64,000 nucleotides of DNA from Apoderus coryli. Its lineage: Eukaryota > Arthropoda > Insecta > Coleoptera > Attelabidae. A program made the position numbers and the translations under genes. The stretch spans positions 1,612,001 through 1,676,000 of the forward strand of contig OU452204.1 of NCBI GenBank assembly GCA_911728435.2, given 5' to 3'. This document shows, piece after piece, positions 54,099 to 64,000 of this stretch. Position 1 is the stretch's first letter, and every line of letters begins with the position of its first letter. The notes under the pieces are model-generated. The model did no database searches, had not been told where the DNA came from, and was given only the letters and a program-made list of their open reading frames with translations.

Positions 54099-54824
54099 TT
54101 ATGAACAAACTCCCAGAGTTTTTTTTGGGTCGGTCTTTATTGAATCCTGAATATGAACAAGATAGTTTCGATATGAATTATTGATCTGGCTTTTGATTAA
54201 TGATCTTAAATGTCTGAAGGCTTGTAGGTCGTTTAAATCCCGTGAGGATCTCCATTTCTTGAAAAGTCGCATTTTCATCCTAATATTACTTATGATATCA
54301 TGTGTATACCAGCATGGGTATGAATGCTTCCTGGAGCGAGTTCTCACAGCGGGTACGCACACATCAAATATTGCGTTTAAGATGTCATAGAAGGTGGAGA
54401 CCGCGATATCCACATCATCCACAGAGTCAAGAATCGACCAGTCCTGTTCGAGAATTAGTTGGTATAACCGGGGGAAGTCTGCCCTTTTATAGTTATACCG
54501 TTTATTCTGCTGATTTATTGTAAAGTTTTTTTGAAGAGGGGGTATTTTGGCATCAAAACAGATCTGCAAGGCAGGGTGATGACCGTCCTCATCCACTAGC
54601 GCCGGCACAGACCTCACCACGCCACAGTGAAAGTTCGATAACACGAGATCCAGAATTCTGTTATTAGAGTTACGAATGTTATTGAATTGCCTTAATTCAA
54701 ACAAAGACATGAACTCATTAATTAATTTTAAAGGTGAGAAATTATTTGAAATCACACCTTCCTCAAAATGAATGTTAAAGTCATGATGATATATTGGTGT
54801 TGCTGTCTCTTCGTTCTGTCGCAC
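54099..54824 (-). pseudogene. LINE D' endonuclease end and linker
   Basis: DFNIHFEEGVISNNF, LDLVLSNFHC, EDGHHPALQICFDAKIPP and the linker through WYTHDIISNIR. The stretch shows the continuous site where the LTR element entered LINE D. Confidence 0.85.
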
Positions 54825-55298
54825 GAAACAGTGATGTGTTTACGTTGTGGATCCGGTTTCAGACTTTTTGACTTACTCAGAACTTCCCTCACCAGCCGCG
54901 CTTTTCGCAGAACAACACGCAGCGGCCTGGGACGTTCTGCGGTATCCGCGCTTCGTCTTCCGCTGCCTATGCGGTTAACTCAGACAATGTCCGCTGCTGT
55001 CACATTTGAACAAAGAGATGTTACAAGATTAGTGATGAATTCTGAGTCTTCATGTCCAAACACAATCAGGATGTTTTTGCGTTTTTCACGATCGTTAAGT
55101 TCTTGTATTATATCATCACACGTGTCGTGTTCCAGTCTTCGTGCTTTTTCGGCGCGAATCGTATCTTTAATCGCTGCCAGTTCAGACGAAGGAGATTTAT
55201 TTATTTCCAACGGTCTGTCAAATTTGTTTAATAGATCCTTATATGAGTGTTCCACAGGCAGTAATTTATTCATTAAGTCATCAATGGTGTATTTTTGA
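54785..55298 (-). pseudogene. LINE ORF1 (RNA-binding protein) fragment
   Basis: On the minus strand: KYTIDDLMNKLLPVEHSYKD, ELNDREKRKNILIVFGHEDS, LVTSLCSNVTAADIV, a stop, then VNRIGSGR and ERPRPLRVVLRKARLV. The order coiled-coil-like segment, then an RRM-like KNILIFG module, fits ORF1 of LINEs. It is joined at its end directly to the D' endonuclease, an internal deletion of ORF1 end and endonuclease start. The first 50 residues of the apparent frame to 55444 belong to another LINE. Confidence 0.7.
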
Positions 55299-55339
55299 TG
55301 AGATGAATTAGCCGAGGCAGCTGTGTTTGATTTTGGTGT

Positions 55340-55850
55340 TTCAATTTGGATGCAATAGTTTCCGATTTCCGAACTATGAAAGTTAAAGTTTAAGTCATTG
55401 TTTACAAAAACCCCGAGGTCTCTGATCACAGAACACCTTTCCAAGATCGCGCCATCAATATAATAATCGAAAACTATAGGACGAGTACGCCTCGTGAAGG
55501 TAATGGTTCTCCATTTTTTAATATTTAATGAAAGTTCATTCTGAACACATCAACGATGTAAAACATCAAGGTCCCCCTGCAACCCAAGCCAGTCCTCAAA
55601 ACTCCAGACAGACCTGTAAAGTTTAAGATCATCAGCAAAAAGCAGATGATTGCTCGATATATAATAACCAATATCATTAATAAAAACGGAAAAGATCAGA
55701 GGAGCAAGGTTGCAGCAAACATACTAGACTCGTAGCCATTATACTCCACGTACTGTAGCCTATCACTCAAGTATGACGGAAAAAATAAAATCAGGTCATC
55801 GCGGAAACCGATGCAGCGCATTTTGTGTGTTATGTCAGGCAAAAAATTAA
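55340..55850 (-). pseudogene. Degraded LINE RT fragment
   Basis: Minus strand: VEYNGYESS, NLAPLIFSVFINDIG, LLFADDLKLYRSV, WCVQNELSLNIKK (with a stop before it) and ERCSVIRDLGVFVNND. RT motifs B to D of a LINE like D and F, with at least two frame breaks. Confidence 0.75.
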
Positions 55851-56245
55851 ATGCATGCGCAGTACAATTTGAAAAAATAGCCGCTGCTGTTGGATAGCGT
55901 CTAAGCGCGCTATATCAGGAAGTAGACCGGGTGTAGTGGGTTGGAAACCCGGCTCCACTACTTATTCTGCTGCAATTAGTAATAATAATCTTGGGACATA
56001 TTAATTCAGAGATTAAAGGGCTGAATCACCTAGGGTGGATGCCACAAGGAAAATGATTCTACCTTTCCTTAAAAAAAAAACCTTTGACAGCAGCTATTTA
56101 ATTCTTTTTATTCTAGCTTTGATAACTTTAAGATTATATTAAACTACAGTTTCTCCGTCCCCTATTTCTAAGTTATGGATAAGTATGGTAATTAACCATG
56201 TTTACGATATAAACAAATTTGTAGAGGAAATACATTCAGAACCCA
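55851..56245. other. Unassigned spacer
   Basis: No coding frame or repeat pair. The stretch at 55900-55990 with AGTGGGTTGGAAACCCGGCTCC has a small GGTTGGAAACC-like palindrome but no recognised role. Confidence 0.3.
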
Positions 56246-56249
56246 CAAA

Positions 56250-56900
56250 GTGGCTTCTTCTCGTCAAGCGGAAAGGTTTTACTACGATTTTGAGTCGGCC
56301 GACTTTGAGTCATTGAATGACCGTCTTGGTGGCATTCGGTGGGATTTTCTTCTCTCCTATCGGTCGGTGGATGACATGGTCGACACCTTTTACCACATCT
56401 TATTCGATGCGTTCGAGGTTTTTGTGCCCAAGAAGAGGTGTTCCTCTAAACGATTTCCGCGGTGGTATTCACTGGAGCTGAAACAGCTCATATTTGAAAA
56501 GAAGAGGGCTCACAAGCGTTACAAAATCACAGGCTCGCAGACCCATTATGCGGACTTTAGCAGACTCAGAAGTGAATGTAATCGCCTTTCTCGCGTTTGC
56601 TATATGTCTTTTACAAATGCAATTGAGAGTGAGCTGCCTCAGAACATTGGAGCTTTTTGGAGGTTCATTAATTCTAAAAGAGGATCTTCAGACCTGCCCT
56701 CGCGTCTATCATGGGGTGAACGAACGAGCGACGCCGATCAGTGTGGGGCGGATTTCTTTGCTGCGTATTTTGAATCAGTGTATAACGACAAATGTCTTGA
56801 CTCTCCGGTTGGCTGTGTCGGGGACACCCTGGTGAATGTTTCCGATCATCACATCTCTCTCTCTCAGATATTTTGGAGGCAATTGTTGGCTTGGAAGTGA
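56250..56900 (+). pseudogene. LINE F linker region
   Basis: 216 codons: YYDFESADFESLNDRL, VFVPKKRCSSKRFPRWYS, FINSKRGSSDLPSRL and FFAAYFESVY, the normal linker between endonuclease and RT. It ends out of frame at IFWRQLLAWK, overlapping the RT frame by 28 bp. Confidence 0.85.
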
Positions 56901-58399
56901 GGAAGTCGGCCGGTCCCGACGGAATCCCAGCCTTGCTTCTCAGGAATTGTAGCTTTTCGCTTGCTAGACCGCTTCAAATTATTTTCAATCATTCGGTCTC
57001 CACTGGCACTTTCCCTGTATTATGGAAAACTAGTTTCATTACCCCTATTTTTAAATCCGGCAACAGAAATGAAGTAACAAATTACCGACCGGTCTGTATA
57101 TTGAATTCAATTCCGAAACTATTCGAAAACCTGATCACTCGTTATCTGACGGCCACTCTGGGGCCATTGGTGATCTCCGATCCATTTGGATTTCAGGCAG
57201 GTAAATCTACCGAGCTCAATCTCCTCGAATTCACAAACTACTTGTCCCGGGCTTTGGAGCACGGATATCAAGTTCATGCCATTTACACCGACTTCTCTAA
57301 GGCTTTCGACAGTGTCAACCATCGACTTCTCATTGAGAAGCTTGGGATTGTTGGAGTCTCTCCGCCTATGTTGGACTGGTTGGGGAGCTACTTATGTGGT
57401 AGAACTCAGGTTGTCCGGATCAATGAGTTTCATTCCAGGCCCATATTAGTTTCATCTGGTGTTCCTCAGGGGTCTCATTTGGGCCCCTTATTATTTAACT
57501 TATTTGTCAATGACATAGCGCAATGTTTCGTTCATAGTGAGATCAAGTTATTTGCTGATGATCTAAAGTGTTATAGGCGTATTGCAGGCCCATCCGATTG
57601 CTACCTTTTGCAGGAGGATGTTATTCGGCTTGTGCATTGGTGCGAGGCGAATGGGTTGGATTTGAATATATCGAAGTGCTTTTGCGTTAATTTTAACCGT
57701 ACTAGGGATCCACTTTTTCACGAATACTTTATTGACCGGGACGCTTTGGATTATAAGACTTTGGTCAGGGATCTGGGTGTCTACTTGGATTCTTCACTGA
57801 GCTACACCGACCACATCAGGCGCGCGACATCGCGGCCCATTAAGATGTTGGGCTTCATCAGACGTTGTTCGGGGGATTTCAGTCAGATTGGTACATTCAG
57901 GGCCCTGTACACGTCCCTTGTGAGACCGCATTTGGAGTACGCCTCTGCGGTGTGGTCTCCATCTTATGTTTGTCACACTGTCTGTATCGAGAGGGTTCAG
58001 CACCGTTTTCTGAGGTACGTTCATTTTAGACTCGGCCGTGAACGACCCGTTGATTTTAACTTCAACTACGGCATATTGCTGAGTGAGCTGGAGTTGGCTA
58101 CATTGGGCGCCCGCAGGGTTGTCAGGGATCTGACTATACTATATAAAATTTTAAACAATACTCTTTTATCTTCTAGTCTTTTATCCCAGATTGGTTTTCG
58201 TGTTCCCCCTAGACAAAGCAGAAGTTCTGATCTCTTTCACGTCTCGTTCCACCGCGCGAACTACGCTATGAATACCTTTGTCACCAGAGTGGCGCGACTG
58301 GCGAATCGTTGTTCTAATCATAACATCGAATTCTTCGCACCATTTGGTGAGTTCGCCAATCGCTTGAGGAGGGGGTCTAGAGATGAACGGTTTCCCTAA
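56873..58399 (+). CDS. LINE F reverse transcriptase, uninterrupted
   Basis: 508 codons with every expected motif: KSAGPDGIPALLLRNC (11-26), TPIFKSGNRNEVTNYRPV (57-74), YTDFSKAFDSVNH (138-150), SSGVPQGSHLGPLLF (194-208), FADD (227-230) and DLGVYLD in the thumb. The C-terminus has VQHRFLRYVHFRLG. The ATG at 56873 lies in the linker and is only the formal start. No damage is seen, so among the FADD LINEs here it has the least interrupted RT. Confidence 0.92.
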   Translation: MEAIVGLEVRKSAGPDGIPALLLRNCSFSLARPLQIIFNHSVSTGTFPVLWKTSFITPIFKSGNRNEVTNYRPVCILNSIPKLFENLITRYLTATLGPLVISDPFGFQAGKSTELNLLEFTNYLSRALEHGYQVHAIYTDFSKAFDSVNHRLLIEKLGIVGVSPPMLDWLGSYLCGRTQVVRINEFHSRPILVSSGVPQGSHLGPLLFNLFVNDIAQCFVHSEIKLFADDLKCYRRIAGPSDCYLLQEDVIRLVHWCEANGLDLNISKCFCVNFNRTRDPLFHEYFIDRDALDYKTLVRDLGVYLDSSLSYTDHIRRATSRPIKMLGFIRRCSGDFSQIGTFRALYTSLVRPHLEYASAVWSPSYVCHTVCIERVQHRFLRYVHFRLGRERPVDFNFNYGILLSELELATLGARRVVRDLTILYKILNNTLLSSSLLSQIGFRVPPRQSRSSDLFHVSFHRANYAMNTFVTRVARLANRCSNHNIEFFAPFGEFANRLRRGSRDERFP

Positions 58400-58676
58400 T
58401 TCTTGTTTTTAAAATTTAAAATGATTTAGCATTCATTAATTCCTTAACATCAGCGAGCGTTGGAGTCCTGCGAGCTGTTGTACGTCGCGCAATTGCTGGT
58501 TTTTTGTTTTTTTTTTTATTAAGGTCAATTGTAATAGATAGTCTAGAGTTATGTAAGTATTATAATTTCTGTATTATGTTGTATGCTATTGTTTTGTACA
58601 TGTTGTAATAATGGACTTTGTCCGTAGATTAATAAATAAAATAAAAAAAAAAAAATTAATTGAACTAAATATTTAC

Positions 58677-58802
58677 CCACTCCGGTGCAACAACTTCTAG
58701 CATATCTTTTGACAGTCCTTGGAGAACTTCACAATCTCCTTTACTGCAACAGATTTGACAAAGCTCTTTTTTGATATTGATTTCCGAATGAAAGTCGCTT
58801 AC
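58677..58802 (-). CDS. ZAD zinc-finger gene, upstream exon (first half of ZAD1)
   Basis: A 126-nt phase-0 exon. The acceptor TTCTTGTTGCAG precedes 58802 and the donor GTAAATA follows 58677. It encodes VSDFHSEINIKKELCQICCS, GDCEVLQGL and ends LEVVAPEW. The CQIC pair with the downstream leucine-rich segment is the first half of a ZAD, to be completed by DISVYESTSVCQNC of the exon at 40129. No initiator ATG is present, so at least one further upstream exon lies between 58803 and the window end or beyond; I could not find it. Confidence 0.75.
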
Positions 58803-59261
58803 CTGCAACAAGAATATAATGAACAAAGATATTCATAAAGAATAGAAGGGAAGAACAATTAAACTAGTAAAAAAGCATGACATTGATAATATACCTATCC
58901 GTGTAGCTACAATTGGGATTTCTAATCATTAAACAAAAGAAGGCGAGGTCAATTACTGTTTTTCTTTGTTTCAATATTCACAAATATACCGAACGCAGCC
59001 ACAGAAAAAAAGACGGGTAGCGTCGCGTATAAAGAGCGTCACTGAAATTTTCTTGGGACTACTGAGGATGTTAACAGTGTCAGCAAAACCCGCGTCGACA
59101 TTCAAAGAGTATTTTAGTGAAGTAATAAAAACATATGGCCAAAATATAAGATGGAACTGTAGTTCCGAAACATGTTTGGATATTTATATAAAGATATTTT
59201 ATGTACAAGACGCCTTTGATTTACAATAATTTATTAGGCCGAAACTTTTATAAAAAGAAGA
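58803..59261. other. Upstream flank of the visible ZAD exons
   Basis: An 87-codon plus-strand frame (58966-59229) resembles nothing that I recognise. The 58980-59110 part is more CpG-rich than its surroundings. No promoter elements can be assigned. Confidence 0.3.
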
Positions 59262-60411
59262 ACTTTGCAAACATAAGAATGGGATAGCATTGGAATCTTG
59301 GAAACGGCCCGGTAAGAGTTACAATGTCGGTTAAATTAGAGAAAATTAGTACAATTTAAACACGTTTAAAATGGTGTTTTCAAAATTAAACTTTAGCCAT
59401 TTTCGAGAATTTTTGAAAAAACGATATTTTGCGATTTTAGTTTTTATTTATTTCTGACATTATTTTTACAGATATAGAAAAATTAAAAGCACTTTCTCAT
59501 TTTTATTTTTTGAAGAAAATAAGATAACGTTTACAAATTTTCACTACGACGTTTTGTTTTTTAAAAACCATCATCAACTTGGTTGTTTGAAATACGGCTC
59601 TGGATTTTTTATTTTTAAATTTAAAGTCATTTTCGATTCAAAAATAGGTGGTATACCACATGTAATAGTTTAAAAAATTGTCTGTATTTTTAGCTGTTAT
59701 TTAAAATATTCAAGAAACATCGCCACAATTTGGCACTGACTGAATACAGAGTAGTAGCTTTAGCAAAAACATTCTTTCGGCGTTACTAAATTATTTATTA
59801 TTATATGATGTCTCAGTATACATTTTATTCCGTTCGCGGTTATTTAAATTTAGTTGAAATTTTTGTGCTTTTTATTATTAAAAAACACCTTTCTCAGATG
59901 AATATTTACGCAAAATAAGTGCCAAACTATGGCGATTTTTCTTGAATGATTTTAAATAAACAGCTGGAAACACTGAAAAACTTGTTTAAACCATTACGTA
60001 TGATATACCACATATTTTTGAATTGAAAATGGCTTTAAATTTAAAAATAAAAAATCCAGGGCCGTATTTAAAAAAAAAATCATGTTGAAGGTTTTTCAAA
60101 AATGAAACGGCCGTCTTAGTGAAAATTTGTAAACGCTATGTAATTCTCCTCAAAAAGTAAGAATGAGAAAGTGCTTTTTATTTTTTATATCTGTAAAAAT
60201 AATTTCAGAAATAAATAAAAACTAAAATCGCAAAAAAATCGTTTTTTTTTTTTCAAAATTCTCGAAAACGGCTAAAGTTACTTTACTTTTGAACACACCA
60301 TTTAAAAGGTGTTCAAATTATACAACTTTTCTTTAATTTAACCGACATTGTAACTCCAACCGTTTCCAAGATTCCAATGCTATCCCATTTTTATCTTGGA
60401 CACCGTGTACA
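59262..60411. mobile_element. Palindromic mariner-type element with about 500-bp arms
   Basis: 59270-59780 and 59860-60411 are inverted repeats sharing GGGATAGCATTGGAATCTTG, TACAATGTCGGTTAAATT and GATTTTAGTTTTTATTTATT. The right end reads GGACACCGTGTAC, a mariner-type terminus; the left counterpart is eroded. No transposase remnant. Arms are about 85-90% similar by eye. Confidence 0.75.
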
Positions 60412-61142
60412 TATATGTAATTTTTTCTGCACATTAACACAGCAATGAATATTTTAATATCTAATTAAGGTTTGAATAGGTACTTTATATTAATTTTTAA
60501 TAACGAAACACAGAAATAATTGTAATGTTGTTTTTAGTTCTACACTTTAAAAATTAAAACACAAACAAAAATAGAAATTAAAACAACACATGAAACTAAG
60601 TAATAATTCTTATTTAAAATTAAAGAATTAAGTAAAAGGGACAAAATGTCCAAACTTTTAGAATTGTTAAGAAAGAATACCAAGTAAATGCCGGATAAAT
60701 AAATATATTTTATTGTCGAACAGGTGCAAAAAATATAATATCACTTCTTTCAACCATAGATAAATATATATTTAAGGGCTGAAAAATTAAAATTGTTTTG
60801 GTCCTTGGAACATACTGAACAAATCATTATGGCGTCAAAGTTTGGAGACCCCTGGTTTACACTAGGTTTAGTTTTTTATTACAAACAGCAAAAAATAAAG
60901 AGCACAGCCTATAATAATTGGGGAAATCACCAATTACAAAAAGCTATTTCATCTTTGTTATATAATTTATGTTTTGTTAGGAGAAATGCATTAATTAATT
61001 ACGCGACAAAAATGTTTTGTGTTAAACTAAACTATATATTCCTATTTTTTTTTTTAGAACGTTAAAATTTTTCGTCAGAAACTTTGACTATACTCATTAT
61101 GTGAGCCTTATTGTACCTTGTCTTTTTATAAATCATTAAGAA
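60412..61142. other. AT-rich spacer with a minus-strand LINE tail
   Basis: At 60697-60735, TATTTTATTGTCGAACAGGT is the reverse of the LINE 3' end motif, a very short tail. A 90-codon plus-strand frame (60793-61065) has no recognised domain and is probably chance. Confidence 0.4.
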
Positions 61143-63640
61143 CTAGCTGTTGCCCTCGAGGCACGAATAGCTCTCCATATTTAAGTGTAAAAGTAATAAT
61201 TTTATGATCTTTTTGTCATTTATCTAAATTTTTGTTTTGTTTTAGACATCAACTATTCTTTTTTTTTTGTATCGGGTTTTGTGCCTTTTTCTTCTCTTTG
61301 GAGGCACTATTTATACGCAGATATTTTATATTTCAGATCTAGGCAAAATTCTTGTACGCAAAATACCTAATTGATTTTTTTTTAGTTTTATTATAAAATT
61401 TATTTTGCCCCCTTTTCTACTATTTACGAACGCCTATGTAAACAAAATTGTTATGCTGCATGTTGTAGGTTATCCGTTAAGTGGTTTTTGAGTTATCACG
61501 GATGCAATTTTTTCCTGACCCTTTTATAGAATTTTCACGGACGCCTATGGAACATTAATTTTTGTCGTGTATTTTTAACACCAATTCAACTAGTTAAATA
61601 TGAAATTTTTTACATTTTAATTTTTTTTTCATTTTACCCCTTTTTTTACTATTTACGAACGCCTATGTAAATAAAAATTTTATGCTGCATTTTTTAGGTT
61701 ATCTTATATGAAAGCTATATATAATTAGCCAATTTTTCTGGTATATTTGGGAAACCTTTTTTTTTTCGTTTTTGACTCTTTTTTTTAAGACTATTTTCGA
61801 ACGCCTGTGTGAACTAATTCCTTTATGTAACATTTTTTAGGTTATATTCTATCACAACTATAAAAAATTATTCAATATTTCGGATAAGTTTAAGAACTAT
61901 GATTTTTAAAATTTTTGAAACTTCTTTTAAACCCGTTCCCTACGCTCAATGTTAATCACCACCTATAATTATCCTGTAGTATTTTCGTACCAAATGTGGT
62001 TAAAATCCGTTAAGTGGTTTTTGAGTTATCACGGATACAAATTTTTTCTGACCCTTTTATAGAATTTTTACGGACGCCTATGGTACATTAATTTTTGTCG
62101 TGTATTTTTAACACCAATTCATCTAGTTAAATACAAAATTTTTTACATTTTAATTTTTTTATATTTACCCCTTTTTCTACTATTTACGAACGCCTATGTG
62201 AATAAAAATGTTATGCTGCATTTTTTAGGTTATCTTATATCAAAGCTATATATAATTAGCCAATTTTTCTGGTATATTTGGGAAACATTTTTTTTTCGTT
62301 TTGACCCTTTTTTAACACTATTTTCGAACGCCTGTGTGAACTAATTCTTTTATGTAACATTTTTTAGGTTATATTCTATCACAACTATAAAAAATTATTC
62401 AATATTTCGGATAAGTTTAGGAACTATGATTTTTTAAATTTTTGAACCCTCTTTTAAACCTCTTGCCTACGCTCAATGTTCATCACCACCTATAAATATC
62501 CTGTAGAATTTTCGTACCAAATGTGGTTAAAATCCGTTGAGTGGTTTTTGAGTTATCACGGATACAAATTCTGACCTTTTTATAGAATTTTCACGGACGC
62601 CTATGGAACATTAATTTTTGTCGTGTATTTTTAACACCAATTCAACTAGTTAAATATAAAATTTTTTACATTTTAATTTTTTTTTACCCCCTTTTTTTAC
62701 TATTTACGAACGCCTATGTAACTAAAAATTTTATGCTGCATATTTTAGATTATCTTCTATCAAAGCTGTATATAATTAGCCAATTTTTCTGGTGTATTTG
62801 AAAAACATTTTTTTCTCGTTTTTGACCCTTTTTTAAGACTATTTTCGAACGCCTGTGTGAACTAATTCTTTTATGTAACATTTTTTAGGTTATATTCTAT
62901 CACAACTATAAAAAATTATTCAATATTTCGGATAAGTTTAGGAACTATGATTTTTTAAATTTTTGAACCCTCTTTTAAACCTCTTGCCTACGCTCAATGT
63001 TCATCACCACCTATAAATATCCTGTAGAATTTTCGTACCAAATGTGGTTAAAATCCGTTAAGTGGTTTTTGAGTTATCACGGATACAAATTCTGACCTTT
63101 TTATAGAATTTTCACGGACGCCTATGGAACATTAATTTTTGTCGTGTATTTTTAACACCAATTCAACTAGTTAAATATAAAATTTTTTACATTTTAATTT
63201 TTTTTTTACCCCCTTTTTTTACTATTTACGAACGCCTATGTAACTAAAAATTTTATGCTGCATATTTTAGATTATCTTCTATCAAAGCTGTATATAATTA
63301 GCCAATTTTTCTGGTGTATTTGAAAAACATTTTTTTCTCGTTTTTGACCCTTTTTTAAGACTATTTTCGAACGCCTGTGTGAACTAATTCTTTTATGTAA
63401 CATTTTTTAGGTTATATTCTATCACAACGATAAAAAATTATTCAATATTTCGGATAAGTTTAAGAACTATGATTTTTTTAAATTTTTGAACCCTCTTTTA
63501 AACCCTTTGCCTACGCTCAATGTTTCCCAAAATCTAATCAGCTCCTTGCCATGTCCAATAGTATTTTTGTACCAAATTTGGTTAAAATCGGTTTTTGCGT
63601 TTTCGTGGATACAGACAGACAGACATTTTTTTAAAACTAC
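61143..63640. repeat. Satellite-bearing dispersed element, second copy
   Basis: Starts near ACTAGCTGTTGCCCTCGAGG, a head resembling common dispersed insect repeats. Units with TACTATTTACGAACGCC recur at about 61426, 61645, 62178, 62697 and 63227, and GAACGCCTGTGTGAAC at about 61800, 62328, 62847 and 63366, a period of roughly 520-530 bp. Adjacent units at 62440-63500 are nearly identical, so the array expanded recently. It ends in the ACAGACAGACAGACA tail at about 63610-63628. TAGCTCTCCATAT (61169) and ATATGGAGAGCTA (63742) are inverted. Confidence 0.8.
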
Positions 63641-64000
63641 TTATTTATGTATAAAATGACCAAAAACAAGTATTTCCGGTGAAATTAAAAAAAAAATTTT
63701 TTCATGAAACTAATAGTCTCCATATACCTATTACATATATGATATGGAGAGCTAAGAATATTCACAAAAAAATAACTAAGCAGCCAAAGATTAACTTATT
63801 AATCTTTGGTAGTATCAAAGATTAAATTAAATTTAATATATTAATTCTCTTCAAAACAAAATCAGTAGGTATGAAAACAATGAAAATCGCAATAACAGAG
63901 ACAGACTATTATAATAGGTATACCTAATATAATATAGGTAGCAATGATAATTTTTTTATTATAGGTAGGTATTATAAGATCTACAACAATCTTGTTACAT
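63641..64000. repeat. Right flank of the satellite element, paralogous to 5776-6107 and 7060-7110
   Basis: Matches the left-flank copy closely, including the CCAAAGATTAA palindrome at 63782-63808, and continues past the hAT insertion site with GGTATTATAAGATCTACAAC. The element runs off the window. Confidence 0.8.

Larger units (their letters stand above)
52137..54824 (-). mobile_element. LINE D', near-identical inverted copy of LINE D
   Basis: The minus-strand copy runs from an endonuclease start at about 54782 (GDFNIHF in D; DFNIHF here) to the 3' tail CCTGTTAGGCAAG and TTTA-type repeats at 52137-52195. It matches LINE D almost base for base over about 2.6 kb, without the LTR element. Its 5' side is joined to an ORF1 piece. 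Confidence 0.9.
56246..58648 (+). mobile_element. LINE F, non-LTR retrotransposon, 5'-truncated, intact RT
   Basis: The element starts in the linker after the endonuclease and ends GGACTTTGTCCGTAGATTAA then an A-rich tail at 58648, different from the ATT tail of the other LINEs. It is GC-richer than its neighbours. One frameshift (about 56870) separates linker and RT. Confidence 0.88.
40130..58676 (-). other. Intron 1 of the ZAD zinc-finger gene (18.5 kb)
   Basis: Bounded by donor GTAAAT at 58676 and the acceptor at 40130, phase 0. The part 40130-41125 has no recognisable element or gene; the rest is LINE and LTR sequence. Confidence 0.65.

Noticed and set aside
58966..59229. 87-codon plus-strand frame as a gene
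   Set aside because: No recognisable motif. It is next to the minus-strand ZAD exon, and nothing supports translation.
60793..61065. 90-codon plus-strand frame as a gene
   Set aside because: Low-complexity lysine/tyrosine/phenylalanine-rich translation of AT-rich DNA and no domain.

Overview
This window looks like nuclear DNA of an insect. It is AT-rich, has GT-AG introns, and is packed with non-LTR retrotransposons, Tc1/mariner elements with ends of the TACAGGGTGTCC type, a Ginger1-like transposon and LTR elements. The one clear host gene encodes a ZAD plus C2H2 zinc-finger protein, a class expanded in insects. A beetle or a hemipteran is plausible; I cannot settle the order from sequence alone.

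The backbone is a minus-strand ZAD zinc-finger gene. Three phase-0 exons are visible: 58802-58677 (first half of ZAD1), 40129-39854 (second half of ZAD1 plus first half of ZAD2) and 13032-12106 (second half of ZAD2, six C2H2 fingers and the stop). The introns between them are about 18.5 kb and 26.8 kb. Almost everything from 13 kb to 58.7 kb is therefore intronic mobile DNA. The true 5' end of the gene is not seen.

Left flank (1-11.5 kb): a THAP-domain gene fragment with two in-frame TGA codons; a Ty3/gypsy integrase with its 3' LTR; a tRNA-like SINE head; a repeat-rich block with a satellite of roughly 530-bp units, interrupted by a 952-bp hAT-like element with 8-bp target duplications; a small palindromic MITE; and a 1.16-kb foldback element with 406-bp arms and 10-bp flanking repeats.

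Intron 2 (13.0-39.9 kb): LINE A on the minus strand; a Copia scrap fused to a YADD-type LINE that is split by a mariner derivative; a short LINE tail between inverted repeats; LINE B; and a third LINE (E) broken first by LINE C2 and then by an 11.5-kb composite. The composite consists of two inverted mariner copies flanking a Ginger1-like element that sits in the TATA between their abutting ends.

Intron 1 (40.1-58.7 kb): LINE D carries a recently inserted LTR retrotransposon with 294-bp LTRs, a deleted pol and a minisatellite of about sixteen 68-bp units. Next come LINE G (split by LINE H), LINE D' (a near-identical inverted partner of D that shows D's empty insertion site), a degraded LINE piece, and LINE F with an intact 508-residue reverse-transcriptase frame.

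Right flank (58.8-64 kb): a long-armed palindromic mariner-type element, a LINE tail, and a second copy of the satellite-bearing repeat from the left flank. I found no CRISPR, operon or bacterial features. Boundaries of degraded elements are approximate.
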